64,000 nt of DNA from Paenibacillus xylaniclasticus (GCF_004001065.1 NZ_BIML01000005.1:62001-126000); one strand, 5' to 3'. Counted from the first letter of the stretch, positions 53,599 to 63,744 are shown. A program made the numbers and translations. The notes: a model not told the origin generated them from the sequence alone.

Positions 53599-55215
53599 CT
53601 AGCCGTTTCGAATGACGATCAAATCGCCAATAAGATGAAACAGCTCATCGAACACTTGAAGCAGCAAGCCCGGCGCAACGCCCAGCACGAATGTGCAAGC
53701 AGCGCAGATCCACAGCGCAACGCCTGTCGCAGCAGGCACCAGGACCGGCGTTTCCCCGGAAGAGCGCATAAACATTTGACGAATGATTCCGAAATAAACG
53801 TAATACGAGATGACGCTCGTCACAGCCATAACCGCTAGAATCCAGTAGGCATGCGAGCTGGCTGCACCAAGCATAATGAACAGCTTTCCGAAGAAGCCGC
53901 CGGATACGGGCAGCCCGGCCAGCGACAAGAGAAGCATAAGCATTGCGCCGGCGGTCCACGGAGCACGGTGATACAGCCCTTCAAACATCTTAAGGTCTGC
54001 TCCGCTCTCGGTGTCAGCCTCCGCCGATCCGGACACAGCGGATAGAACGATGAATGCGCCAATGTTCATAAACAAGTAAACGACGGCGTAGAAGAAAAGC
54101 TCAGCCGTATTGTTAGAATGTACGCCATAGAAAGAGAGCCCGATCGGAACGAGCAAATATCCGGCATTAGCCACACCGGACAGCGCCAGCAGCCGCTTCA
54201 TATTCCGCTGTCTCAGGGCACTTAACGTACCAGCCAGCATCGCACAGGCAGCTATGGCCAGCACCCCGTGGAACAGGTCCCGGCTGAGCGCTGGGTCCCC
54301 GTACCCGGATGGATATACGATATTGTAGAACAGCCGTAATAATGCCGCGGCCGCGGCTGTCTTCGATATGACAGCGAGAAAAGCGCTGATCGGTGTAGGC
54401 GCTCCTTCATACACATCCGGCGCCCAAGCATGAAAGGGAGCCGCTGCAATTTTGATCCCGAAGCCTGCAAGCAGGAAGAAGAACGCAACGTAAAGCATCG
54501 CCCGGAATGAGTCAACGACCTCAGGCAGCAGGCCACCAATGACGCCTACATGCGTCGAGCCGGTCAAGCCATACAAGTAAGACATGCCGAACAGAATGAA
54601 CGCAGATGAAATCCCCCCGGTAACGACATATTTAAAAGCGGCCTCCGCAGGCTTGGACGATTGAACAACCGCTGCCGCAGTCGCTTCCTTCGCTGCTGCA
54701 CCGCGGGCACGTAAGCCTACGAGTACATAGGTCGCGATGCTGAGCAGCTCTAACCCGGCATACAGTGTAATCAAATCCGCTGTCGAGGTCATGATCATTG
54801 CACCGGCAACAGCCGGCAGCAGCAAGTAATAATATTCCGCCTGATGCATAAGTCTTGCGGACGCTTCGCGCTTCATCGACCCGAGACTCCACAGGACAAT
54901 CAATGCAGCGGCAAGCAGCAGAAGCAGCTTGAACATAAGGCTGAAGTCGTCGAATCGATAGCTGTCCCTTAATATGCCGCTTACCTCCGGCTGCTGTCCT
55001 CCATCATAACGATTGCTGATACGAGCTATCACGCCCGCCGCGGAGCCGATAATGCCCGCAAGCGTCAACCATCCAATGATCGAGCGGTCAATCCGCTTCG
55101 GCAAGACTAGATCCAGTACAATCAACAGCGCCATCATGCCGATAAGAATAAGCTCGGGAAGCAGATAGCCGGCATCCGCCCACGTCATAGGCGCAAGCTT
55201 TCCATCGTATACCAT
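53599..55215 (-). CDS. nuoN: NADH-quinone oxidoreductase subunit N
   Basis: A 538-residue antiporter-like membrane subunit with about 14 segments. The conserved proton-pump core is seen: LLSIATYVLVGLRARG with the conserved Glu in the preceding YAGLELLS, FHAWAPDVYEGAPTPISAFL and KRLLALSGVANAGYLL. The extra C-terminal region also fits NuoN. It is the last gene of the operon, directly after nuoM (1 bp apart) and followed by a strong terminator. Confidence 0.95.
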   Translation of the reverse strand: MVYDGKLAPMTWADAGYLLPELILIGMMALLIVLDLVLPKRIDRSIIGWLTLAGIIGSAAGVIARISNRYDGGQQPEVSGILRDSYRFDDFSLMFKLLLLLAAALIVLWSLGSMKREASARLMHQAEYYYLLLPAVAGAMIMTSTADLITLYAGLELLSIATYVLVGLRARGAAAKEATAAAVVQSSKPAEAAFKYVVTGGISSAFILFGMSYLYGLTGSTHVGVIGGLLPEVVDSFRAMLYVAFFFLLAGFGIKIAAAPFHAWAPDVYEGAPTPISAFLAVISKTAAAAALLRLFYNIVYPSGYGDPALSRDLFHGVLAIAACAMLAGTLSALRQRNMKRLLALSGVANAGYLLVPIGLSFYGVHSNNTAELFFYAVVYLFMNIGAFIVLSAVSGSAEADTESGADLKMFEGLYHRAPWTAGAMLMLLLSLAGLPVSGGFFGKLFIMLGAASSHAYWILAVMAVTSVISYYVYFGIIRQMFMRSSGETPVLVPAATGVALWICAACTFVLGVAPGLLLQVFDELFHLIGDLIVIRNG

Positions 55216-55216
55216 G

Positions 55217-56833
55217 CTATCCCCCCACCCTCGTATTCAAATGGTTCAGCAGCCCGTCGAAGCTGTACTTTATCATGTCCGTCACGAATGACGGATAAAT
55301 TCCGAGCAGCAGCACGAAAGCGAGCAGAACGGCTGTCGGCAGCGCTTCGACGAAACGGGCGTCGCGGATGCCCTCAAGCTTCGGCTGCAAAGGACCGAAC
55401 GTCGTGGCCATGACAGCCCGCAGCACATAGACAGCCGTCAGAATAATGCCGAGCACAGCAATGGACGCGACCGTCTGGTTCGAATCGAACAGGCCAAGCA
55501 GCGCCAGCAGCTCGCCAACAAAGCCGGACAAGCCAGGCAAGCCAAGCGAAGCAAGGCCGCCGAGCAGCAGCGCACCCGATAGAAACGGCGCCGCCTTGGC
55601 AAGACCGCCAAGCTCATCTATGCTCGTCGTCCCCGCACGTTCATAAATGCAGCCGAGCAGCAGGAACATAAGTGCCGAGATCAAGCCATGAGATACAAGC
55701 TGAAACACAGCGCCCTGCATGCCAATCTCGTTAAGCGAGGCAAGGCCAAGCAGGACGATGCCCATATGGCTTAGCGAAGAATAAGCCAGTACAAGCCGTA
55801 ATTCCTTGTGGCGGAAAGCGATGACGGCGCCGTATAACAGACTAATCAGGCCGAAGACCGCCAGTACCGCCTGAAACCGCTGCGCTTCCTCTGGAAAAGC
55901 AAACAGACCGAACCGGATCATACCGTACGCGCCCATCTTGAGCAGAATGCCCGAGTGGAGCATCACGACGGGAGCCGGAGCTTCGCGGTGCACATCCAGC
56001 ATCCACGTATGGAGCGGGAATACCGGCAGTTTAATGCCGAATGCAAGCAGCAAAATAACGAACAGCGATGTGCGCATTCCATCCGACATATACAGCGGAT
56101 TAACGCTGCTCGCAGCCGATAAATTCGCATAAGCTTGCGGATCAGCTAAGTTTGACACAATCGTCTCATAGCTTCCGCTGTACATATAATGGAGCACACC
56201 GCTAGCCTGCTCGATCGAGAAGCCTGCTGTCATAATTAGAATCACAAACGCAATCAGCATGAGCGCCGACCCTAGACCGTTATACAGCAAAAAGCGGGTC
56301 GCTGCCCTCTCCCGTTCCATCTGTCCCCAAATGCCGATCAGGAAGATCATGGGAATCATCGTCATTTCGAAATAAATAAAGAACAATAATAAATCCCGTG
56401 CCAAAAATACACCCAGCATGCCGCATTCCAGAATAAGCAGCCATATGTAATACGCTTTCCATCGTTTACGTATGGAGGTCGAGGCGATTGCCGCCATCGA
56501 TGCCGTGACCGTCGTCAGCAGGACGAGTGGCAGCGATAAGCCGTCCAAGCTTAGTGCATAATCAAACTGCAGCTCAAACGTCCCTCCAATTCCGATTGCA
56601 CTCTTCTCCAGCGGAATTCTAATCCACTCCACCCGCTCCTCATAAGCGTCATCGGGACGGCTCGGATCGTAATCGACATACAGTACGAGCGACAAGGCAA
56701 GCGGCACAAGCGTTGCGAATATTGCCATCCATCTCAGCATGCGGGCCCGTTGCTTCGGCAATGCAAGCAGTAACGCTGCACCAAGAAGCGGCGAGAACAC
56801 GATCAACGATAATATCGGCCAATCGATCGTCAT
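55217..56833 (-). CDS. nuoM: NADH-quinone oxidoreductase subunit M
   Basis: A 538-residue antiporter-like subunit. Motifs: FFIYFEMTMIPMIFLIGIWG (conserved Glu), FPLHTWMLDVHREAPAPVVML, and LVLAYSSLSHMGIVLLGL. It overlaps the nuoL stop by 4 bp, so translation is probably coupled. It belongs to the membrane arm of complex I and takes part in proton pumping. Confidence 0.96.
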   Translation of the reverse strand: MTIDWPILSLIVFSPLLGAALLLALPKQRARMLRWMAIFATLVPLALSLVLYVDYDPSRPDDAYEERVEWIRIPLEKSAIGIGGTFELQFDYALSLDGLSLPLVLLTTVTASMAAIASTSIRKRWKAYYIWLLILECGMLGVFLARDLLLFFIYFEMTMIPMIFLIGIWGQMERERAATRFLLYNGLGSALMLIAFVILIMTAGFSIEQASGVLHYMYSGSYETIVSNLADPQAYANLSAASSVNPLYMSDGMRTSLFVILLLAFGIKLPVFPLHTWMLDVHREAPAPVVMLHSGILLKMGAYGMIRFGLFAFPEEAQRFQAVLAVFGLISLLYGAVIAFRHKELRLVLAYSSLSHMGIVLLGLASLNEIGMQGAVFQLVSHGLISALMFLLLGCIYERAGTTSIDELGGLAKAAPFLSGALLLGGLASLGLPGLSGFVGELLALLGLFDSNQTVASIAVLGIILTAVYVLRAVMATTFGPLQPKLEGIRDARFVEALPTAVLLAFVLLLGIYPSFVTDMIKYSFDGLLNHLNTRVGG

Positions 56834-58686
56834 GACCAGAGCCTCCTTCCCGCCATTACGACAATGATAACGATCAATCCAAGGACGGCGGCAATGCCAT
56901 AGGTCTGCACTTGACCGTTCTGAAGCGCAGCGGTCATTCGTCCGAGTCCTGATGCCGCGCTTGCGGTGAGCCTTACAACCCCGTCTACAATATAACGGTC
57001 GAACAGCTTCGCTCCTGTTCCAAGCATCCGGTATGGCTTCACGATTACAGCGGCGAACAAATCGTCAATCCGATACCCCAGCTCCACCAGCCGCGAGACG
57101 CCCGGCATCGAATCCGCCATGGACGATGGCCGAATCGTCTTCTTCACATACGCAAGCCAACCTATATACAACCCCAGCAGCGAGACAGCCGCGCTGACAA
57201 TCATCACAGCCGGACTGTTGGAATGCGTCGCCGCTTCATTGTCAAGCAGCCAGCCGCTCAGCCAATCGTTCCAAGGCGTTTCAACAAAGCCCGAGAATGC
57301 CGCCAATATGGCAAGAATAATCATTGGCCCAATCATCACGGCCGGCGATTCATGAGCGGGCTCCGCTGCAGCGGAAGGCTGGCCGGCGAATACACGGAAG
57401 AACAGACGGGCCATGTACAGCGCCGTCAGCAGCGCGCCGAGCAGGCCGACAGCGAACAGCACCGGATGATGGTCAAGAGCCGCTGAAAGAATTGCATCCT
57501 TCGACCAGAAGCCGGAGAACGGCGGAATGCCTGACAGCGCAAGCGCTCCGACGCCGAACAAAGCGGCTGTCACCTTCATCCGGCTGCCAAGGCCGCCGAG
57601 CTCGCGAATATCTTGCTTATGCGCGGCATGGATAAGGCTCCCGGCCGCAAGAAACAGCAGCGCTTTGAAGAATGCATGCGTCATGAGATGAAATACTGCG
57701 GCCGTCATCGAGCCAACGCCAAGCGCCAGCATCATATAGCCCAGTTGACTGATGGTCGAATAAGCGAGTATCCTCTTCACGTCATACTGCTTTAATGCAA
57801 TAGTAGCGGCCAGCAGCGCCGTGAAAGCGCCGACGTAAGCAACCGTATTCATAGCCGCTGGAGATGCTTCGAACAACACAAAGGTACGGCAGATCAGGAA
57901 TACGCCGGCTGCGACCATTGTTGCGGCATGAATCAGCGCGCTAATCGGCGTTGGTCCCTCCATGGCGTCCGGAAGCCAGATATGAAGCGGGAACTGGCCT
58001 GATTTACCTACCGCCCCCATAAACACAAGCAGCGCAATAAGCGTCGTAATGCCGTCATCTACCACACCAGATTGCCCGTGGAACACATTCTGGATGCCGG
58101 CGAAATCGAGCGCATGGTTCGGCATATACCAGAACAGCAGCAGAACCGCGAGCAGCAGCCCGGCATCGCCGATCCGCGTCACGATGAACGCTTTCTTCGC
58201 AGCAGCCTTCGCTTCCGGCTTATGATACCAGAAGCCGACGAGCAGGAAAGAGCATACGCCGACAAGCTCCCAGAATATATACAGCATCAGCATGTTGTCC
58301 GACAGCACCAGCCCGAGCATAGAGAAGACGAACAACGAGACATAGCCGTAGAAGACGGTAATTCGCTCATCCTCCTTCATATAGCCCGCCGAATATATAC
58401 AGACAAGAAAGCTGACGAAGGAGACGATAACGAGCATTAGTGACGTTAGATGCGTTACCTCATAACCGATAGACAGCGAAAGTCCATCCATCTTGATCCA
58501 ATCAAACCGATCCCTATATTCGACTCCTCCAGCCATAACGAGTATGGACAGCACGAGCGATCCGAATGATCCGGCTGCGCCGACGATCGGCGCGAATCGT
58601 CTAAAGCTGCGCCCCCAAGCTGTAAGCAGCAGGAACGCCGCCAGCGGAAAGAGCGGAATAAGCCATGCCTGCTCTGAGTATGTCAT
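56830..58686 (-). CDS. nuoL: NADH-quinone oxidoreductase subunit L
   Basis: A 618-residue antiporter-like subunit with the long C-terminal extension that forms the lateral helix in complex I. Motifs: YIFWELVGVCSFLLVGFW, FPLHIWLPDAMEGPTPISAL, and KRILAYSTISQLGYMMLALG. It lies 7 bp after nuoK and overlaps nuoM by 4 bp. Confidence 0.96.
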   Translation of the reverse strand: MTYSEQAWLIPLFPLAAFLLLTAWGRSFRRFAPIVGAAGSFGSLVLSILVMAGGVEYRDRFDWIKMDGLSLSIGYEVTHLTSLMLVIVSFVSFLVCIYSAGYMKEDERITVFYGYVSLFVFSMLGLVLSDNMLMLYIFWELVGVCSFLLVGFWYHKPEAKAAAKKAFIVTRIGDAGLLLAVLLLFWYMPNHALDFAGIQNVFHGQSGVVDDGITTLIALLVFMGAVGKSGQFPLHIWLPDAMEGPTPISALIHAATMVAAGVFLICRTFVLFEASPAAMNTVAYVGAFTALLAATIALKQYDVKRILAYSTISQLGYMMLALGVGSMTAAVFHLMTHAFFKALLFLAAGSLIHAAHKQDIRELGGLGSRMKVTAALFGVGALALSGIPPFSGFWSKDAILSAALDHHPVLFAVGLLGALLTALYMARLFFRVFAGQPSAAAEPAHESPAVMIGPMIILAILAAFSGFVETPWNDWLSGWLLDNEAATHSNSPAVMIVSAAVSLLGLYIGWLAYVKKTIRPSSMADSMPGVSRLVELGYRIDDLFAAVIVKPYRMLGTGAKLFDRYIVDGVVRLTASAASGLGRMTAALQNGQVQTYGIAAVLGLIVIIVVMAGRRLWS

Positions 58687-58693
58687 CTTCCGC

Positions 58694-58996
58694 TCACCTC
58701 CTTAATTCGTCAAATTCATCGGCCTTGATCGTACCTCTCGCACGGAACAAGGCGACAAGCACCGCTACGCCGACCGCTGCTTCCGCAGCCGCTACTGTAA
58801 TTGTAAATAAGGCGAAGATCTGACCGCTAAGCGACGGTACTACCCCATACTTCGAGAATGCAACTAAATTTATATTAACCGCGTTGAGCATCAACTCGAT
58901 CGACAGCAGTACGATCACAGCATTCCGTTTCACAAGTGCGCCATATAAGCCAATACAGAACAAAATAGCCGCCATAGTCAAATACGATGCCAGCAT
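58694..58996 (-). CDS. nuoK: NADH-quinone oxidoreductase subunit K
   Basis: A 100-residue, three-segment membrane protein. It has the family core [19 protein letters not shown], with the conserved Glu of the membrane-arm half-channel, and [20 protein letters not shown] with the second conserved Glu. It starts 4 bp after the nuoJ stop. Confidence 0.96.
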   Translation of the reverse strand: MLASYLTMAAILFCIGLYGALVKRNAVIVLLSIELMLNAVNINLVAFSKYGVVPSLSGQIFALFTITVAAAEAAVGVAVLVALFRARGTIKADEFDELRR

Positions 58997-59000
58997 ACGG

Positions 59001-59519
59001 TTAAGCCTCCTTCTTAGCCAGCGCGATCGCCCCGATGAACGCTACCGTCAGCAGCACCGATACGAGCTCGAACGGCAGCACATGATTGTGGAACAACGCC
59101 TCACCGATCGCAAGCGTATTGTCGGTACCCTGCGAGGGCGCCCCCCCGCTTCGTCCTTCGAATTCGGCATCCCGTATCGCATAAAATAGCAAACCGAACA
59201 AAGCAATTGCACTCACTGCAGCTAGCGTATCCTTCAGCGGCTTGACCAGCTCAGCTGAAGCGTCGCGGTGATTCGTCATCATAATGCCGAAAATCATTAG
59301 AATCGACACTGCACCGGCATAGATAAGCACCTGAACGAATGCTAGAAACTCAGCCTCCAGCAAAACATACATGCCAGCGGCTCCCAAGAATACGGCTGCC
59401 ATCGACAGCACCATATGAACAACCTTCGTGAAGCTGACCATCAGCACCGCGCCAGCGATCATCACAACAGCCAGAATGAAGAAGGTGACGAACTCGCCGT
59501 TAAGCTCGATGTCGAACAT
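59001..59519 (-). CDS. nuoJ: NADH-quinone oxidoreductase subunit J
   Basis: A 172-residue protein with five membrane segments. Family core: [20 protein letters not shown] (conserved Tyr/Gly of the pi-bulge helix). The start directly follows the nuoI stop. The loop between segments 4 and 5 is Gly-rich ([15 protein letters not shown]). Confidence 0.94.
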   Translation of the reverse strand: MFDIELNGEFVTFFILAVVMIAGAVLMVSFTKVVHMVLSMAAVFLGAAGMYVLLEAEFLAFVQVLIYAGAVSILMIFGIMMTNHRDASAELVKPLKDTLAAVSAIALFGLLFYAIRDAEFEGRSGGAPSQGTDNTLAIGEALFHNHVLPFELVSVLLTVAFIGAIALAKKEA

Positions 59520-59984
59520 TCATCCTTTGCCCCCCCTCTGCGGTGCCCCAATATTGTTATTGTCCAGTCGGACGCGCGTATTGTTGTTCGTGAGCCAATC
59601 TTTATCTTTATACAGCTCGTCACGGCTGTACGCGGCTAGCTCGAAGTTGCCGGTCATAACGATCGCTTCGGTCGGGCACACCTCTGTACACAAGTCGCAC
59701 AAGATACAAATTTCAAAGTTAAGATCGAACGTATCGATAACCTTCCCTTTCTTGTCCGGATCAGGGTTCGGCTTGCCGGTCAGTGTAATACACTCCGTTG
59801 GACATACCCGCGCGCACTGATTGCATACAATGCACAGGTCCGGCTCAAAATGCTGAATGCCCCTGTACCGCTCCGGCATTAAGTATGGCGCATCGGGATA
59901 CGAGGTCGTCACCTTCGGCGCGGTTAGTGCCTTCAGAGTAACGCCCATTCCTTTCAACATCCCTTTCATGCGTATCCTCCTCAT
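59520..59984 (-). CDS. nuoI: NADH-quinone oxidoreductase subunit I (8Fe ferredoxin)
   Basis: A 154-residue peripheral subunit with two 4Fe-4S motifs: CIVCNQCARVCPTEC and CILCDLCTEVCPTEAI. These hold clusters N6a and N6b, which relay electrons to NuoB. The last 40 residues (SRDELYKDKDWLTNNNTRV) are typical of Firmicute NuoI in that they keep the quinone-side helix, then end in a Gly-rich tail. Confidence 0.95.
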   Translation of the reverse strand: MRRIRMKGMLKGMGVTLKALTAPKVTTSYPDAPYLMPERYRGIQHFEPDLCIVCNQCARVCPTECITLTGKPNPDPDKKGKVIDTFDLNFEICILCDLCTEVCPTEAIVMTGNFELAAYSRDELYKDKDWLTNNNTRVRLDNNNIGAPQRGGKG

Positions 59985-60002
59985 CGTGAATCCGGATTAA
60001 CG

Positions 60003-61016
60003 TTACCTCCCGAACAGCTCCATGCATACTGCCGTAACGAAAATATTCGCAAGCGACAGCGGCAGAAGCACCTTCCAGCCGAGCCCCATCAATTGATCGA
60101 CACGGATGCGGGGCATCGTGGCGCGCAGCCAGAATAAGAAAAAGACGATGAACGTAAATTTAAGCGCGAACCAAATAATACCTGGCACAAAATCAAGAAA
60201 CGGCGCAGGCGCATGCCAGCCGCCAAGAAACAACGTCGTCGTAAGTCCTGCGATAGCATAGACATATACGTACTCTGTCAGCATGAAAAAGGCGAACCGG
60301 AAGCCGCTGTACTCGACATGATAGCCCGCGACAAGCTCAGACTCTGCTTCGGGCAGGTCGAACGGCGTACGGTTCAACTCCGACACTGCGGCTACGATGA
60401 ATACCGCAAAGCCGACGATTTGCGGAATGAAGTTCCAGTCCCAGAACCAGCCGCCCGACTGCGAATCCACAATGCCTCGAAGATTGAGCGTGCCGCTGAG
60501 CATAACGACGCCCGTGACCGAGATGACGAGCGGCACCTCGTAGCTGATCATCTGCGCCGCAGACCGCATGCCGCCAAGCAGCGCATATTTATTGTTAGAC
60601 GCCCAGCCGCCCAGCACAATCGCCAAGGTCGAAATGCCAGACAGTGCGACGTAATAGAGCAGCCCGACATTCAGGTCGGCAAAATAAAGCTTCTGCGTAT
60701 AAGGGATAACAGCCAGCACTGTAAAAGAAGGTACGAAAGCGAGTGCCGGAGCGAGCATGAACAGCAGTCGGTCGGCTTTGCGCGGAATCGTGTCTTCCTT
60801 AATCAGAAGCTTCAAAATATCAGCGACAGACTGAAGCAATCCAAGCGGCCCCACCCGGTTCGGGCCGATTCGAAACTGCATCCAGCCGATCACTTTCCGT
60901 TCGAAGTAGATGGCATAAGTGACAAAGCCAAGGACGACAAGCATGAGAACAACGCCCCACAAGAGGATGATTAGCGCGTCTCCCCATGTGAGCGGCGAAG
61001 ATAAGAGCGAGCCCAT
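60003..61016 (-). CDS. nuoH: NADH-quinone oxidoreductase subunit H
   Basis: A 337-residue, eight-segment membrane subunit that holds the quinone chamber with NuoD and NuoB. Motifs: ERKVIGWMQFRIGPNRVGPLG, LGGWASNNKYALLGGMRSAAQ, NRTPFDLPEAESELVAGYHV (conserved Glu residues) and LRATMPRIRVDQLMGLGWKV. Its start overlaps the nuoD stop by 1 bp, so nuoEFG are absent from their usual place between D and H. Confidence 0.96.
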   Translation of the reverse strand: MGSLLSSPLTWGDALIILLWGVVLMLVVLGFVTYAIYFERKVIGWMQFRIGPNRVGPLGLLQSVADILKLLIKEDTIPRKADRLLFMLAPALAFVPSFTVLAVIPYTQKLYFADLNVGLLYYVALSGISTLAIVLGGWASNNKYALLGGMRSAAQMISYEVPLVISVTGVVMLSGTLNLRGIVDSQSGGWFWDWNFIPQIVGFAVFIVAAVSELNRTPFDLPEAESELVAGYHVEYSGFRFAFFMLTEYVYVYAIAGLTTTLFLGGWHAPAPFLDFVPGIIWFALKFTFIVFFLFWLRATMPRIRVDQLMGLGWKVLLPLSLANIFVTAVCMELFGR

Positions 61017-62122
61017 CAGCAGTCGACCTCCCCGACGACAATATCGATGCCGCCCAGAATCGTAATGAGATTCGTCATCGTTTCGCCAACGAGCAGCTTT
61101 GGCAAAATTTGCAGGTTTACAAAAGACGGCCTGCGGAACTTCAGCCGATACGGCTCCGCTTTGCCCTTCGATACAATATGGCAGCCGATCTCACCGCGCG
61201 GCGATTCGATGCTTGTATAGATTTCTCCCGCCGGCGGGCGAATGACACGCGGCACCTTGCCCATCGTCTCGCCGCCCTGCGGAAACTGCTCCAGCGCCTG
61301 CTTCAGAATGCGCAAGCTTTGCTTAATTTCCTCAAGCCGAATTAAATATCGGTCATAGCAGTCGCCGTTCGTTCCGACCGGAATGTCGAAATCGAACCGA
61401 TCGTACAAGCTGTACGGCTCGCTGCGGCGCAAATCCCAGCGAACGCCCGTACAGCGTAGATTCGCCCCCGATAGACCATAACGGATCGCCGTCTCGGCAT
61501 CATACTTGCCGATTCCTCTTATACGGGCAAGAAAAATCTCGTTGCCCGAGACGAGCCGATCATATTCGACCAGCTTCTTCTCCATGTACGGCACGAACTC
61601 GCGCACCTTGTCGAGCCAGCCCGGAGGCGCGTCCCATTTCACCCCGCCGACACGCATATAATTGTACGTAAGCCTTGCTCCACACAGCTCGTTGAACAGC
61701 TGGACGATCGTCTCGCGTTCCTTGAACGCATATAGGAACGGGCTCATCGAGCCAATGTCAAGCAAATACGTTCCCCACCAGACGAGATGGCTGGCAATGC
61801 GCTGCAGCTCCATGACGATTAAGCGGAGAAACTCTGCACGCTCCGGTACTACAATGCCCATCATCTTCTCTACAGCATGGCAGAGCACGTAATTGTTCGT
61901 CATCGCAGACACATAGTCCATCCGGTCAGTGTAAGGAATGATTTGAGTAAAGTTTAAGCTCTCCGCTAACTTCTCGGTTCCGCGATGCAAGTAACCCATA
62001 ACCGGAATCGCTTCTGTAATGACCTCTCCGTCCAGCTTGACGATAATGCGAAACACACCGTGCGTGCTCGGATGCTGCGGCCCTACGTTCAGCAGCAGCT
62101 CCTCCGTACGAATAGCGCCCAT
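61016..62122 (-). CDS. nuoD: NADH-quinone oxidoreductase subunit D
   Basis: A 368-residue protein of the 49-kDa/[NiFe]-hydrogenase large-subunit family. Motifs: NVGPQHPSTHGVFRIIV near the N-terminus (quinone-site His), GYLHRGTEKLAE, DRMDYVSAMTNNYVLCHAVE, RGEIGCHIVSKG and the C-terminal LGGIDIVVGEVDC. It starts 3 bp after nuoC. Confidence 0.97.
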   Translation of the reverse strand: MGAIRTEELLLNVGPQHPSTHGVFRIIVKLDGEVITEAIPVMGYLHRGTEKLAESLNFTQIIPYTDRMDYVSAMTNNYVLCHAVEKMMGIVVPERAEFLRLIVMELQRIASHLVWWGTYLLDIGSMSPFLYAFKERETIVQLFNELCGARLTYNYMRVGGVKWDAPPGWLDKVREFVPYMEKKLVEYDRLVSGNEIFLARIRGIGKYDAETAIRYGLSGANLRCTGVRWDLRRSEPYSLYDRFDFDIPVGTNGDCYDRYLIRLEEIKQSLRILKQALEQFPQGGETMGKVPRVIRPPAGEIYTSIESPRGEIGCHIVSKGKAEPYRLKFRRPSFVNLQILPKLLVGETMTNLITILGGIDIVVGEVDC

Positions 62123-62125
62123 TTG

Positions 62126-62872
62126 TTACACCTCCGGGTCAAGCGGCTCATAATCTTTGCGCAGCGGATGCCCGACCCAATCGTCAGGCATCATAATTCG
62201 TCTAAGATCAGGATGACCCTCGAAACGTATACCGAGCAAATCATAAATTTCGCGCTCGTTCCAATTCGCTGTCTCCCATACCGGCGTGACGGAGTCGAGT
62301 ATGGCATGACTGCGATCCGTACGCGCCTTTATCGTATATCGGTCTCCCGTCTCCATATTGACCAAATGATAAACCGTTTCCAGATAAGTCTCGTAGTCAA
62401 CACCAGAGACGTTGCGCAAATAGCGGCAGCCGAGCAACGGATGCTCCTTAAACAGCTCCGCCGTCCTCCGCAAATATTCCGGCTTCGCAACAATTGTCGG
62501 CACATGCAAGCCAAGCTCGTTCACATAAGCCTCCACGACCGCGTCATCATTCACCAGCTCCCGCACTAAAGCCGCAGCGGCATCCAGCTTCGGCTGCAGC
62601 GGCGATGGCTCCTTCGGCGCAGCCGGTGCAGCCTCGCCTTCTCCGGCGGCTGCCGCTTGACGAGGGGCGCGTACAGGCCGACCTGCCGACTCTCCGCCCG
62701 CAGCTTCCACCTGCTTCGCAGCCGCTCTTGCTGCGCGCGCCTCTGCGGCCGCCTGCCGCTTCGCTTCACGCTCTTCATCCGTGACGCCCGCTGCGCCTGC
62801 CTCAGCTCGTGCCTCCTCCGTCTTCGCCGCTTGTGCGGTTTCGCGCTTCACCTCATCATTACGATCGCTCAC
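62126..62872 (-). CDS. nuoC: NADH-quinone oxidoreductase subunit C with Ala-rich N-terminal extension
   Basis: 248 residues. The conserved 30-kDa domain lies in residues about 100-248: LGCRYLRNVSGVDYETYLE, VYHLVNMETGDRYTIKAR, NWNEREIYDLLGIRFEGHPD and RRIMMPDDWVGHPLRKDY. The first 95 residues are a low-complexity Ala/Glu/Arg-rich stretch (EAKRQAAAEARAARAAAKQ), not needed by the core fold and absent from E. coli-type NuoC. No alternative start lies close to the conserved domain with a good ribosome site that I can see. Confidence 0.92.
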   Translation of the reverse strand: MSDRNDEVKRETAQAAKTEEARAEAGAAGVTDEEREAKRQAAAEARAARAAAKQVEAAGGESAGRPVRAPRQAAAAGEGEAAPAAPKEPSPLQPKLDAAAALVRELVNDDAVVEAYVNELGLHVPTIVAKPEYLRRTAELFKEHPLLGCRYLRNVSGVDYETYLETVYHLVNMETGDRYTIKARTDRSHAILDSVTPVWETANWNEREIYDLLGIRFEGHPDLRRIMMPDDWVGHPLRKDYEPLDPEV

Positions 62873-62875
62873 GCT

Positions 62876-63388
62876 CTACGTCACCTGCTTCCCGATTTTC
62901 GCTTCATCGCGTATTTTCTCCTGGAGCTTGTTAATGCCGTAGATCAGCGCCGCCGGACTTGGCGGACAGCCTGGAATGTAGACGTCGACCGGCACGATCT
63001 GGTCCACTCCCTTCACAACCGCATAAGACTTCGCATAGGGGCCTCCCGCTGTCGCGCACGAGCCCATCGCAATGACCCATTTCGGCTCCGGCATTTGGTC
63101 GTAAAGCCGGCGCAGCAGCGGTCCCATCTTCTTCGTAACCGTGCCTGCAACAATCATCACGTCCGCTTGCCTCGGCGACGTCCGGAACATAACCCCGAAT
63201 CGGTCCAGATCGTAATGGGACGCTCCCGTGCCCATCATCTCGATCGCACAGCATGCCAGACCGAACGTAAGCGGCCATAACGAATTGCTTCGCGCCCAAG
63301 CTTTGACCTGCTCCAGCGTTCCAAGGAACACGTTGCGCTCCAGCTCCAGCCGCTCCTCCTGCGATATCCAATCTAGACGGAATTCCAT
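62876..63388 (-). CDS. nuoB: NADH-quinone oxidoreductase subunit B
   Basis: A 170-residue protein with the four cluster-N2 cysteines: [14 protein letters not shown] (two adjacent Cys), [15 protein letters not shown] and [17 protein letters not shown]. It passes electrons to quinone at the NuoD interface. It overlaps the nuoA end by 16 bp. Confidence 0.97.
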   Translation of the reverse strand: MEFRLDWISQEERLELERNVFLGTLEQVKAWARSNSLWPLTFGLACCAIEMMGTGASHYDLDRFGVMFRTSPRQADVMIVAGTVTKKMGPLLRRLYDQMPEPKWVIAMGSCATAGGPYAKSYAVVKGVDQIVPVDVYIPGCPPSPAALIYGINKLQEKIRDEAKIGKQVT

Positions 63389-63744
63389 TTCAACACCTTC
63401 TTCTTCCAGGCATAGGCAAGACCAAGAATAAGCAGACCGGCGAATATAAGCATCTCAATGAGCGCAAAAAGGCCGAGCTTTCCGTAAGCAACGGCCCATG
63501 GATATAAGAAAACGGTTTCCACATCAAAAATAACAAACATCAAAGCGAACAAATAATACCGTACGTTGAACCGGACTTGCCCTTCCCCAACCGGCTCGTT
63601 GCCGCTCTCGTAGGTTGTCTGCTTAGGCTCGCTCGGCTTATGCGGCCGAAGCAGCCGCCCAGCTGTCAGAGCAGCGGCAGGAAGCAGCAGGCCAAGCAGC
63701 ACGAAAATCGCAACGACAACATAGTGATTCATATACGGATTCAT
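63373..63744 (-). CDS. nuoA: NADH-quinone oxidoreductase subunit A
   Basis: A 123-residue, three-segment membrane subunit. Family core: [20 protein letters not shown] and [20 protein letters not shown] (conserved Asp and Glu). It is the first gene of the operon, with GGAGG 7 nt before the ATG and a good sigma-A promoter about 65-95 bp upstream. Confidence 0.97.
   Translation of the reverse strand: MNPYMNHYVVVAIFVLLGLLLPAAALTAGRLLRPHKPSEPKQTTYESGNEPVGEGQVRFNVRYYLFALMFVIFDVETVFLYPWAVAYGKLGLFALIEMLIFAGLLILGLAYAWKKKVLKWNSV

Noticed and set aside
60213-60974. 253-codon plus-strand frame opposite nuoH
   Set aside because: It is antisense to a clear nuoH; composition is that of a shadow frame.
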